Origin: Sipunculus nudus
Lineage: Eukaryota > Annelida > Sipuncula > Golfingiida > Sipunculidae
DNA length: 64,000 bases
NCBI GenBank assembly: GCA_026874595.1
Contig: CM049322.1
Location: 34,749,840 to 34,813,839, forward strand
Direction: 5' to 3'
The stretch's first letter is position 1. Every line of letters starts with the position of its first letter. The notes beneath the pieces were generated by a model. That model had not been told where the DNA came from. It saw only the letters and a list, made by a program, of their open reading frames with translations, and ran no database searches. This document shows positions 11,458-21,530 of this stretch, piece after piece. A program made the position numbers and the translations under genes.

Positions 11458-12020
11458 TGGGCATTTATATACAAAGCTGGTGGACCTAAATTGAGTCATG
11501 ATACAAGCCATACTTTGGAATGAACTGCAAGGCCAATCATTGTGTTACATTGGAATCTTTAAGATACAGCTGATAATATTAACATTCGGAATGATGAATT
11601 AACACAAAAGAATACAAGTGAACTAACACAGCAAACTATAAATCATTCTCTTCTGTGAAGAGTTATTTCGAGTATCGTGTAAACGTTGGCTGTTGTACAT
11701 TAACCCGTGCGACCCATGCTTGTATTCATGAGGTTAGAAAATGTAACAAACTTGAAGGGGGAATAACCAGCATGCAGAGTTACAACTGACTTTTTCCCAC
11801 ACATGTGAGGTGTTGTTAGAAAGTATACAAAAAATTAACGACTTGTCAGTTTCTTGTCAAGAGATATCAAACCTGTAGGCCAAGAGGTGTTGTAAAAAAA
11901 AAGACAAAAACATTTGCATCCTAATAGAGCCTGAAAGTGCGGTCATACATGAAGGATGTAACGGCAATCTGACGCCAGTACGCTGATCTTGACCTCTCTG
12001 ATGCCAGAAGGCTGACATTT
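11458..12020 (+). mobile_element. Dispersed repeat family R2, copy 1
   Basis: Diverged but collinear with 27440-28000 and 56978-57450. Shared anchors are GGCATTTATAT at the start, GTCATGATACAAGCCATAC, ATTAACACA, a CATGCTTGTATTCATG-type block, and ATTTGCATCCTAATAG near the end, followed by CTGACGCCAGTA. The copies differ by many substitutions and indels, so the family is old. It is non-coding and its class is unknown. The strand is arbitrary and is defined by this order of anchors. Confidence 0.7.
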
Positions 12021-12350
12021 GCACTATGGTTTATGTCGGTTACATCACAGGGAACAGGGATTTTTTTCAGCAGATTTAGATGTAATTCGAGCAGAATATT
12101 CTTTAACGCTGCGAAAATTCTCAAGTTCTCCTGACCAGTTTGAAAATGAAAAAAGAACAGACTTCTAACTCGCCCAAATTTTTATTTAATATATAACTCA
12201 CTTATATTTAAATATAATTGTTGTCTTCATTTATTCAGCACATTTTATAAGGGACCAGGGATAAAACATCATATGTTGTACGAAAGTGAACGTCTTTTTT
12301 ATTTCACTTTTCGAACTCAGCAATATCTTTTTCATTGACTTCTGTTTCTG

Positions 12351-12351
<1 letters not shown>

Positions 12352-12416
<65 letters not shown>

Positions 12417-12426
12417 ATATATATGT
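12352..12426. repeat. (AT)n microsatellite
   Basis: An AT tract of about 70 bases with two interruptions (ATTTAT and ATGTAAATTTAT). Confidence 0.95.
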
Positions 12427-12526
12427 AAATTTATATATATTTATGGAGAATATCGAACTCGTTGAAGCATTGATTTTCTACTTAGAGTTTCACGGCGATG
12501 TTTACACCTGCGATCGCCAGGTAACT

Positions 12527-12540
12527 GTTGTCTAAGTAAC
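12527..12540. promoter_or_regulatory. X-box-like motif (RFX-type)
   Basis: GTTGTCTAAGTAAC fits the 14-bp X-box pattern GTHNYYNNRRNAAC at every position. RFX factors bind such sites, often upstream of ciliary genes. Half sites of similar form occur near 41400 (ACCATGGCAAC) and 63105 (GCCATGGCAAC). No gene start is visible nearby. Confidence 0.3.
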
Positions 12541-12732
12541 ACCCCCACCAAGCTATTCTTGTCACTTCCTTTTAGCACGGTTGGTGGCTATGAGGAGTGG
12601 AGGCATTTCAAAATAAGCACATTATATTTTTTCAGACTAATCTGGAATTTTTCTTTTTTGTTGCATTTAATGTCGTACATTTCCTGAATACAGAGTAAAA
12701 AAATTATGTTCTATTTCAGACATTGACATTTG

Positions 12733-13011
12733 TACCGTATTTTCCTTAATAAGCGTAAAGCATTTGTTAAGTATGGGGTATTTCCGATCCCAAAAGAGGA
12801 CCCCCTCTCATACTTGAACTCGTATCGCTGATTGAATGAATGACCATCCAAGTGAGGCCGTAACTGGTCCCCAGGATATTTAACATCGTCTGTGGACATA
12901 ACAATGAAATATTATGAATCGGAATTGCAGGCAATTAACAATTTGTCCTGGACGACACAATTATGAGAGGCACCCATTAAATTAGGATCGCTTATTAGGT
13001 GAAATACGGTA
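12733..13011. mobile_element. MITE with TACCGTATTT terminal inverted repeats
   Basis: The left end TACCGTATTTTCC continues TTAATAAGCG. It pairs with the right end, whose reverse complement is TACCGTATTTCACC then TAATAAGCG, giving about 20 matches in 23 bases. The terminal TA at each end fits a TA target-site duplication. The 279-bp element has no transposase. A 62-codon minus frame inside it is fortuitous. Confidence 0.75.
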
Positions 13012-13637
13012 TATATAAATGCATCTATCGTGTAAATGTTGTTGCAGTTCCTTTGCCGACGAAGACAAAATTGATTTCGGGAAAAGTAGGTGAAGTGTAT
13101 ATTATGTAACTGGTGTTCAGTCGAGTTTTCTCTTATTTACCTTTTCTACGGATTGGATGTGCTTTCCGGCTTATATCGCGTATATATTAATGCAATTTAG
13201 GTACTTCTTAGCTGTTTAGAAATGTCCTATTTAACGCCCCTAGGCCCTGTGACGGATGTGTAAGCCTGTTGTTCTACAATCTATTAGTGGACATGGTACA
13301 TCTGCCAAAGTCGACAAACAGAAAAACCATGTACATAAAGTGGATGTTAATAATGCTGATGTTGCAGAACTGTGGTTTGTCTGATTTGCTGCCAGATGCC
13401 CTTGCTGAATGTGTTTGATTAATTTTGATGGTTTCCCACTTGTTATAAACGTTGGCCAATTTAATAAAGGTTCAAGGGACTGTCTTAAGTTGATTGAGAT
13501 AAGGCCTCTATAAGGTCTTCTCTATTAGTCTTCCAACAATCTTGGTTTAATTTAGCTTTAAAATCTAAATTAAAATGAAATTTAGCCAAAATGATATACA
13601 CATATTTGGAATACTTAGATTGTCCTCTATCAGATTA
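13012..13637. other. Unassigned AT-rich sequence
   Basis: No gene, RNA or clear repeat is seen. Confidence 0.5.

Positions 13638-13709
<72 letters not shown>
13638..13709. repeat. (AT)n microsatellite
   Basis: An almost uninterrupted AT tract of about 70 bases. Confidence 0.95.
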
Positions 13710-13711
<2 letters not shown>

Positions 13712-15515
13712 GAGTGTCTCAGATTTTTCATTGTAGATTTTAAAATTTAAATAATTTATTTTATATTTTATTTTATATCTCACATTTGGCCAATGGTATA
13801 TATGTAATAATAGTATCACATGGAAGCACATACAAATATCTCCAGGCTTTTTTTATTATATTTCTGTAGTCTGTAGTATGGTACAAAAAAATGCATATTT
13901 ATTTAAAATAGCGTATATCTGCTAAACTAAAACAATTATAAAAAAAGAAAAAGCGTATATTAGATTGCATGTCAACTTATCTTTATGCAAAATAGGAACA
14001 CTCTACATTTGTAAGTTTTTGAGAAATATCGCACCGGTAACCGTACAGTCTGTTGAACTGTTATTTTGAGAAAATCGCCAAAAACTGTTTGGTAAGAGTA
14101 ATTTCATTTTATATGGGAAACCGGCATATCAGCGCCAGTGACAGTCGTTTATTTTCATTATATATTCTGATCTAAATTGATTTCTATATACACAATTGAA
14201 AATTAAATAGTTAGTCATGGTGAAAAAGACGACATTTTAACACAAAATGACATCTCAAGAACTGTCAAACTGAAGGAGGTGGGTCTTACTGCTCCGAGTG
14301 GCTGGTCATCAGTATAATAAGATCATGGGCAACCTCGCCGGGACACGCATCAGGTGTGAAGTGATTGATAAGCAACCATTACTCTGTTTACTCAGAGCAC
14401 ACATTCAAACTGCCGTGCACCTTAATCTAAATAACAGCTTGCATCCCCACTCACTATCATACGTGTATACTGTAGATACGAAATAACAGGCAGCAACACA
14501 TCCTTTACCGATATCATCCCAGAATAACGAAACCCAGATTACTAAATATTGAATATTAAGCATAAAATAAGATATTTTTGTTGATAAACTTTTAAATGAC
14601 TGACATCTTAATACTTTATATTAATATTATATTATAAGTCTGTATCCAGACTTCAATATATTTTTATTATGTAAAAAATAATCATCGATGTTGATTGACA
14701 GCGCACCCAACAAGATCTGGCCTATGGATTACTCAGCGCTTGCGCAAGGCAGGCTGGGAACCTAGCTATAAGCCAACCAGCAGCACGTAATAAGAATAAT
14801 AAAACAACGGTGACTTTTTCACAGATTTTCGTATTTACCGCTTAAAATGTGAACAATTTAAGTGAATGTTAACGCTCTTAGCTGGCTTTCACACTGACAT
14901 ACACGGAGACAGGCACGCTTACAAGACAATCTGAGGCGATTAATAAATAAGAAGCGGCGAGTGCCGAGCAATGCAATGTTTTATAGGGTTGTAGTATTGG
15001 GCTACGTCATGAAACAAATATATATTTTAAAACCAGCTTTTGAATATATTTACATCACATAGAAATGTTTAATATTTAGCATGAAATATGATAAGATATA
15101 TATAATAATATGGATGAAATGGTTATAAGCCCTAACAAGGTAAGTTTACTTTATTAACAAACGTGCAGTAATTTCATATCTCATAACATATACTTGATGC
15201 CACGACCTGTACTTGTATAGGGTGACACTGTTGCATTGTGAACAGGAAATGCCAAGCTCAGATGTGTTTTCCAATGTTTCCGGTTCCGGTTTTCCTCGTG
15301 CGCTGTCGCCATGAAGATGACCAGTCTGCACCAGTGTTGGTGTTCATTCCAGGAATCCGGCTTGATGCCGCTGCACTAAAAGAATAATTTCAGTGTGTCT
15401 TTTGTATATATATTGTTACGGGGTGCATATAAGGGAGACCTATCTCACCATTGAAGACTGCTTTTCTGGGAAGAGGTTAGAACGTTGGGCTTATGTCACC
15501 TACATGAGCCCCATT
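13710..15515. other. Unassigned sequence
   Basis: No supportable gene in 1.8 kb. Short open frames at 14298-14486 (plus) and 15146-15331 (minus) show no conserved motif. Confidence 0.5.
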
Positions 15516-15519
15516 TACA

Positions 15520-15990
15520 CACGTTTTTCTGGAGCGCTCTACATCGTTTAGCGCGCGCCAAGCCACCCAAACGCGCCAGATTTCGAGCGCGCTACATTAT
15601 GACCTATCGGTTTGAGTCGGTTCCAGATTCGAGCGCCAGACTCAGTCTGGTGCGGCCTACATTTGTGCTTCGAACATGTGTAAACAGAAGTGGAGCGCGC
15701 TGTCTTTATAGCGCGCTCCAGCAAGACTCGGCTGTCATGTGACTGGGATTTAGCCATGCGCGCAAGGGGGAATCGAGTCTAGACCACGCCAGATTGCAGT
15801 TTTTATCTACGTGTAAACGCATTGAGATTCTAGGCCGGGCCAAGTGCAATGCGGCCTTACTTGACAGGGTAGCGCTCTACATGGTCACTTGGTCCGGCAC
15901 TGTGTGAACGCAAGTTAAAATGTAGCCCGCTCCACTTTTTTCTGGACCGGTCTAGCGCGCGCCACATTTTTCTATTGAAATTGGGATATG
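15520..15990. mobile_element. GC-rich inverted-repeat block with GAGCGCGC motifs
   Basis: The motifs GGAGCGC, GCGCGCGCC, GAGCGCGCTACA and TCTAGCGCGC recur in both orientations. Phrases of the type GTGTAAACGC and GTGTGAACGC recur with them. The centre forms a perfect 11-bp stem (15691-15701 with 15710-15720) around an 8-base loop. CpG density is far above that of the flanks. This pattern suits a non-autonomous DNA element built from GC-rich subterminal repeats. The overlapping open frames (15485-15742 plus, 15548-15757 minus) are products of its composition. The exact ends are not clear. Confidence 0.5.
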
Positions 15991-16147
15991 GATTCGAATC
16001 CGGGAACGACCAAACTCTGCTTTCCCCTAATAAAATAAAGCCTCATAGTTTACGGGAATAGTATATTGTAACTGTTCTGGTAATAACCTTTACTCGTATA
16101 TTTGATTGAAATGGAAAAATTGTAAAAATAGAAATCTGCATGATAAG

Positions 16148-16442
16148 GAATGCAAGCCTCCTCGATACCCCAAAAACCGTGTTTGTATTCACTTATTCGG
16201 ACCATATTCCGAGGTTCATTCATACATAAGTGACTTTACATTTGTGAATATTCCTTGATGCCATTCCATTTTTCGGGTCATGTGCTGGATCCACGACTAA
16301 ATCCAAACGATTCTTTGTTGGCCTATTCCCCTAATGTCCTAAACATTTTATGAGGTTCCGTTCATGACTGCGTTAGTTATGTTGCGAACAAGTACACAAA
16401 CACACGAACAGAGGTTCACACATAACCTCCTTGCGGAGGTAA
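16148..16442 (-). mobile_element. Dispersed repeat family R1, copy 2 (minus orientation)
   Basis: Collinear with 9780-10062. It shares ACCGTGTTTGTATTCACTT, TTTGTGAATATTCCTTGATG, a GGGTCATGTGCTGGATCC block, a CACAAACACACGAAC stretch and a CCTCCTTGCGGAGG hairpin at its end. That hairpin (CCTCC TTGC GGAGG) is a perfect short inverted repeat. Confidence 0.8.
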
Positions 16443-16832
16443 CAAAGTGAAATATTCCTTCGGCAAACCTCAGTGAATTCCGAGACCGGTTGCAACTTCG
16501 TATCAATGATTCCAAGGGCCTGAATAAGACACGTTGCTACCGTCTATTGATGGTGTTAATGTAAAAGTGTAAAATACCTAAAATGTAATATGACAAAACC
16601 ACCATTGCTTCCAGTCCAGACTAATGGTATACTAAAAAGTACTCAGATACTGCATGTATTCCTCCGCAAATATTCTTGATCGTCTGATCCGGAATCTTAC
16701 CAGGATCCCAATTAAACTTTGTAACAAGTTACGTCCTACGTTTAATGGTCCTCCAACTCAGAGGTTGCATCAGTGGTCAGCTTGCCGGCCAGAACAAAGG
16801 CGGCCGTAATGCTGATATAGTGTAGTCACATA

Positions 16833-16984
16833 CAATGAAACCTGGCCAAAAGAGGCCTTAATTTAGGTGCGGTCTTATTAGACAGATCAGTCATTACATG
16901 TATGAATGCATTCCGTTCACTCAGGGTAGTCTTGAATTACAGTTGGTCTAATTAGACAAGTGGTCTTTCAGACAGGTTCCACTG
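16833..16984. mobile_element. Short inverted-repeat element (MITE-like), TA-flanked
   Basis: The left end CAATGAAACCTG and right end CAGGTTCCACTG are inverted complements with two mismatches, and TA flanks both. The two halves also share GGTCT..TTAGACA phrases in inverted order. It resembles the 657-837 element. No coding capacity. Confidence 0.5.
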
Positions 16985-17463
16985 TATATTAAGGAAATCC
17001 GCGTTAAGACAATATCAAATGGATTGTTCATTGGCTGTAACCCATCCCTAAAGAATACGTCATCAAAAGGCGTCCATGAGTAAAGTTGCATACAGGCAAA
17101 CAAACTGAACAACCAACGGCAACAAAAGCATAATACCTGAGCCGCTATTACGCATATATTGTAAGAAAAGGGACCAGCATTTAGCCCAGAGAGTGTCTCG
17201 GGGCAAGTGAAGAAACCTCGGGTCGTTCACTTGACATATAGATGATACTGAAGGCAACAAGGGAATAGACGAAAATCTGGACTTAAAGAGACTTACGCGT
17301 GATGAGCAGAGTTTATTCTTTGGGGATGTTTATCAGTCTTGCCATAGATAGAAGAAAGAATTATAATAGATATGACATTAGCGTGATAATGACAAGAGTA
17401 GTTCCGTTCGTCTCAAGTAGAGAAGCTGATAGGCTTCCTCTATTCGTGTTTGTCTGAACGGGT
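16985..17463. other. Unassigned sequence
   Basis: A minus frame at 17063-17260 (65 codons) has no recognisable features. Nothing else is seen. Confidence 0.45.
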
Positions 17464-17944
17464 CAGTGATGTAGTTAAGTCCAAATTACCCGAGTCCGGG
17501 TCCAGGCCACTCGAGTCAAAGTCACATTAGTTCTGAGTCCTCGAAGTTCGAGTTCAAATCCCCCTTCTTTGAGTACGAGTTTGTTTAAACTCGGGTCCAA
17601 GTCCACTTTCGAGTAAAATATAGAAATCAGATATCATCATTTGCATTTTATGTCAATTTACACTTATTTTATAATTTGATATTGAATTACATTTTAATTA
17701 CAAAGCAGAGTTGGGGTTTTGAATAAAGTCTAATCTTGTCACTGCAATATTTATTCCTTAATTTGCACTAATATATCTTTATGGTCAGGTTTTAACGTCT
17801 GATCTGAATCAAGGCCTTATGTTACAAGGTTTTTTACTGGACACGAAATGGACAAGGCCTGATTTCTCGAGTCCTGACCTCCGAGGCCAAGTCCAAAAAT
17901 ATGAAACTCGAGTCGGAGTCCGGGAATCGACTACCCCATCACTG
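17464..17944. mobile_element. hAT-like non-autonomous element, copy 1
   Basis: The left end CAGTGATGTAGT pairs with the right end ACTACCCCATCACTG as a terminal inverted repeat. The 8 bases outside the left end (GAACGGGT) match those outside the right end (GAACACGT) at 6 of 8 positions. That is an aged 8-bp target duplication, typical of hAT transposition. Clusters of GAGTCCGAGTC-type motifs fill both subterminal regions, in the same sense, and could be binding sites for the mobilising transposase. The AT-rich interior has no transposase. A related copy lies at 34205-34736. Confidence 0.75.
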
Positions 17945-18801
17945 GAACACGTGTCTTGAATTGTCTGTCCTTCGGCCTGTCTCACCATTCAATTTACCAA
18001 GCTGTCCCACTTAATCTATTATTCTCTGTTTCGTTCTCTGTCTCTGCAGTAATTAAACCAATTTTTATGTCTATCTAACATGTAAACCTTTGTTAATAAG
18101 TCTTTGGTTATTTTATCACGGGATCACCTGTCACCCGCGTAGAAAAACTGCTGCATGGACATCGGATACATTAGACAGACACGTTCAAAGAATTCATGAA
18201 CCTTGCAGCTGCGCTTGTAATATTAATCGCTAAGAGTTACTGATAGCCATAGACTGGCACATGTAACCGCTATATGAGAACGACGATCAGGATTTAAATG
18301 TTCGCCAAGTGGTGATCTCGTGCTCCTGTTGTGTTTATTTCCTCATGTGTCACCTCGAGTGCAGAGTGCCATCAGATTCGGAGACGACGCCATCAATATC
18401 CCTGGTCGCCATGGCTCAGACAGTATTAAAACCTTGACCACGATTAAGCGTCCCGCCTGGAATTATCTGGCGGGGTCGGTTGGACGTTCCGCGATTTTTG
18501 CAATCATGACCGAATTATGTCTAATTAATGAGTAACCGCTTTAGGACGACCAAATGTGTCTGGCTCAGTTAGGTGTGACTCCTGCGCCACCTGTATGTGT
18601 CTAATTCAACAAACGTGTTTTAAATTGCATTACTTCTATTTCAGCATGGTCATTAGATCCGTAATTGCAGTGACCTTTGTCAATTTCACTGGGTACCGAT
18701 TTCCTTGAAGTGTATACTTGAGTATGAAAGCGTGAGAGAATAATTGAAAATTACTGGAGGGTTTTCTTCACGACACACAGCTTGCAGTGTACTGCCACAG
18801 C
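17945..18801. other. Unassigned; candidate regulatory stretch within
   Basis: About 18290-18560 is balanced in composition and free of simple repeats, with homeodomain-type GTCTAATTAATGAG near 18518. The plus frame at 18320-18535 lacks recognisable motifs. I cannot distinguish an enhancer from ordinary unique sequence. Confidence 0.25.
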
Positions 18802-19120
18802 CAGGAAGGTAATGTGTTTGTGCGCTATATGTGCGTTTGTGTGTGTTTATGTTTGTTCACACCATAACTCAAGCAATCATGAACGGAAAATCATGAAATC
18901 TTCAGGACATTTCGGGAATGGGTCATTAAATAACTGATTAGATTTTGGTGTGGATTAGACACATGACCCGGATTCAGGAATGTCATCAACGAATATTAAC
19001 AAATGCACAGTCACTTAAGCATGAATGAACCTAGGAATATGCATTCAGTAAGTGAATATAAACACGGGTTGATGAGCATCCCAAAATAGGGTCCAAATGG
19101 CACAGGCTTGCATTCCATAG
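18802..19120 (+). mobile_element. Dispersed repeat family R1, copy 3 (plus orientation)
   Basis: Opposite orientation to the copies at 9.8 and 16.2 kb. Shared blocks include GTGTTTATGTTTG, CAATCATGAACGGAAA, ATCATGAAATCTTCAGGACA, CATGACCCGGATTCAGGAAT, a GTCACTTAAGCATGAATGAA block and GGCTTGCATTCC at the end. Confidence 0.8.
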
Positions 19121-20220
19121 AATGCAGATTTCCAGTGTTGTATTAATCACGTTCTTTTACCTTTTAACATATACATGAATTGCGAATGTACTAAAAGGTG
19201 AAGGCATAGTTTCACTGAGCTCCGTCTTAATGATACTAAATTTCTGTTCCCTGAGAGAATGTGTGTGGGGGGGGGGGAATAATCCAGCTATATATTTCCA
19301 TGTAGGTCAGACATCAGAGCAAATAACCTGTAAGAAGCTACCGGGGTTTGAAATAGGAACTATTATACCCACTAGTCTACATCCAGACAAGGGAGAAATT
19401 ATAGAATTTCATGTGAACACTCTTAAATGCATATTTTTTCAGCTGAGATCTGCGTGGTTTTTATTTAGAATCCCTTTTTTTAAGTCCTCTGTAGTAAAAA
19501 AAAAACCTACATACAGCATAAAAAGAAACCTTAAATACATAATGGCACTTGATGTAAAACGATTCATTGCATGCAGATAGAACAGCAATTCTTTAATGGA
19601 CGAAACTCGTCTTAATGATCTGATGGTAATCAGGATATTGATATAAAGTATGACATCCGCCTTTCAGCAAAACATTCCCTTGTCTTGTAGAGTCCTTCCA
19701 CGTTTGAATATGTATTTTTTGTCTTGGATCTCTTTTGTGAATCAATAATTTAAACAGGTGTTTGCGTGCAGTGATTGCCTGGATTCCACCAGGCGGACCA
19801 CAATGGCACTACCCACCGTGCTCACCTTACAAGTGCTTCCTCGGTCTTAAAGCGTTGTATTTTATGATTTGAAGCTCAAGCATTGGTCAGGATAAAATAT
19901 TACACAAAAGTGCCATCGCGTCAGAAAAAAGCTTGTGATACCATTGAAACAGTTGCACAATACAAGCGTACTTTGTTTACTTGTAAGATGAGACAAAGAA
20001 AAACTACTTTATAGTTGTAATCTCACGTAACAGTTTACTTGATAAAAGATGATCGACTATTTTGTATCCTTCATGTAAAGGATTGAGGCCCTGTCATCGT
20101 CAGTTCAAAGGTATTATTTAAGGAAAAGAAAGTTAACATCAATTTGTCTAACGTAGACGGGACTAGAGAGCGTATAAAATTGTAGTAAGAAAACAGAGAA
20201 TTATGTGATATACCAGAAAA
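19121..20220. other. Unassigned AT-rich sequence
   Basis: The plus frame at 19230-19580 (116 codons) includes a poly(G)-encoded Gly run and poly(A)-encoded Lys. It has no domain I recognise and I do not call it. A G homopolymer lies near 20222-20234. Confidence 0.5.
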
Positions 20221-20268
20221 AGGGGGGGGGGGGGTAAACGATGAAACGCGATGAGATAAAAATGATTG

Positions 20269-20576
20269 TATACCAGAGAGAAAGAGAGAGAGGGAGGGAC
20301 GGAGGAGAAAAGGAAAATTGAGTTTCACGAAATAAGGAAGGCGGCGGGTAGAAAAGTGTCGGGTAATGTGAGAGAGTGAAAGAAATATTATATAAAGCAT
20401 TCGAAACAAAGACTACAGAACGAACAAAATTGCAAAGAAAAATGACAAAATGTGAGGCAACGAAATATTACAAAAATGTGAGGCAAAATAGAAAATGTAT
20501 TGCAGACAGTATCAGAAATATGAGATAATATACAAAGACGGTGTATTATTAATCTACTGTAAATGAAGGGGGACAG

Positions 20577-20645
<69 letters not shown>

Positions 20646-20760
20646 CAAGAGAGAGAGTATGAGAGAGAGACAAAGAGAGAGACATGCAGAGAGAGAGAGA
20701 GAGAGGGGGAGATAGAGAGAGACAAATAGACAAACAGACATACAGACAGAGAGAAAGACA
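20269..20760. repeat. GA-rich and (AT)n microsatellite cluster
   Basis: A purine-rich GAGA block (about 20275-20310) is followed later by a 60-base (AT)n tract (20581-20642). An imperfect (GA)n/ACAGAC purine tract then runs to about 20760. Minus frames over it translate to Ser-Leu and Tyr-Ile runs and are spurious. Confidence 0.9.
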
Positions 20761-21019
20761 ATGTGTAGAGAAAAAAGCGTGTCTGCACGAGATATAATAA
20801 AAAAATGGTAAAATATTGGCGAGTTCAGTGAGATAGTAAGAGAAAAAATAAACATGGGAAGTTTTAAATCATTTTAAAGAAGACCATGGAACAAAAATGT
20901 TTGAAATTACATATTACACAAATATGAGGTGACTAAGAGTATGTTTGGAGTCTGTTGGTTAAACCTGAGGCAAACAAAACGAAGTATCCAGACAGCCAAT
21001 TAACGAATTTATACCTATT

Positions 21020-21530
21020 AGCGCTTGACCTCATCGAAGCCCTCATCAAATTTGCGATTTGTAAACAAGGATACGGCGGACCAAGCCATTCTGGTCGATT
21101 GACCTTATATCAATTGAAACAATAATCTTCCCCAATGCAACCGAGTGAATAAGCCCAGAACGCCGGAAGGGAATAGGACAAGGTTCACTCAATAATTTCT
21201 GGGTCTCTTGCCGGCCTGACTCGTGTCAGCGTTGTATCCCTGCCATCAAATCGGCTTACGGCAAGGATGATCACCATTTAGTGGTCAATATCTGGCCGAG
21301 CAACATACATCAGTTAACCCCATACTCGATAAATCTTTTTATTTTCGCAAACGATTCCAGGATTTCGGCTTCGAATGGTTACATTTGCCCATTCAGCGAC
21401 AAGGCCCACCACGGCGCCAGACCGTCAAAAGATCCGGGCAATCAAACCCGTCAGTTTCGCATGGGTGGATGTATTCATGCTGAATTATCATAAATTATAG
21501 TTCAAAGGTCAATATGACCCGCATCCATAC
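21020..21530. promoter_or_regulatory. Candidate cis-regulatory block
   Basis: This unique-looking, repeat-free stretch has a forkhead-like GTAAACAAGGA (near 21060), Sox-like AACAATAAT (near 21118) and POU-like TATTCATGCTGAATTATCAT (near 21472). A nuclear-receptor-like TTCAAAGGTCAATATGACC lies near 21500. The combination is suggestive only, and no gene is adjacent. The plus frame at 21281-21493 has no known motif. Confidence 0.22.

Noticed and set aside
15485-15757. Overlapping Arg/Ala-rich frames on both strands
   Set aside because: They lie in the GC-rich hairpin block, where few stop codons are expected; composition explains them.
15990-16010. tRNA gene suggested by GGATTCGAATCC
   Set aside because: Only a B-box-like string is present; no acceptor stem or D-arm can be built around it.
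19230-19580. 116-codon plus-strand frame
   Set aside because: It spans a G homopolymer and an A run, has no recognisable motif, and occurs in sequence of ordinary non-coding composition.
20388-20855. 155-codon minus-strand frame, Ser/Leu/Tyr/Ile-rich
   Set aside because: It arises from the GA and AT microsatellites at 20581-20760.
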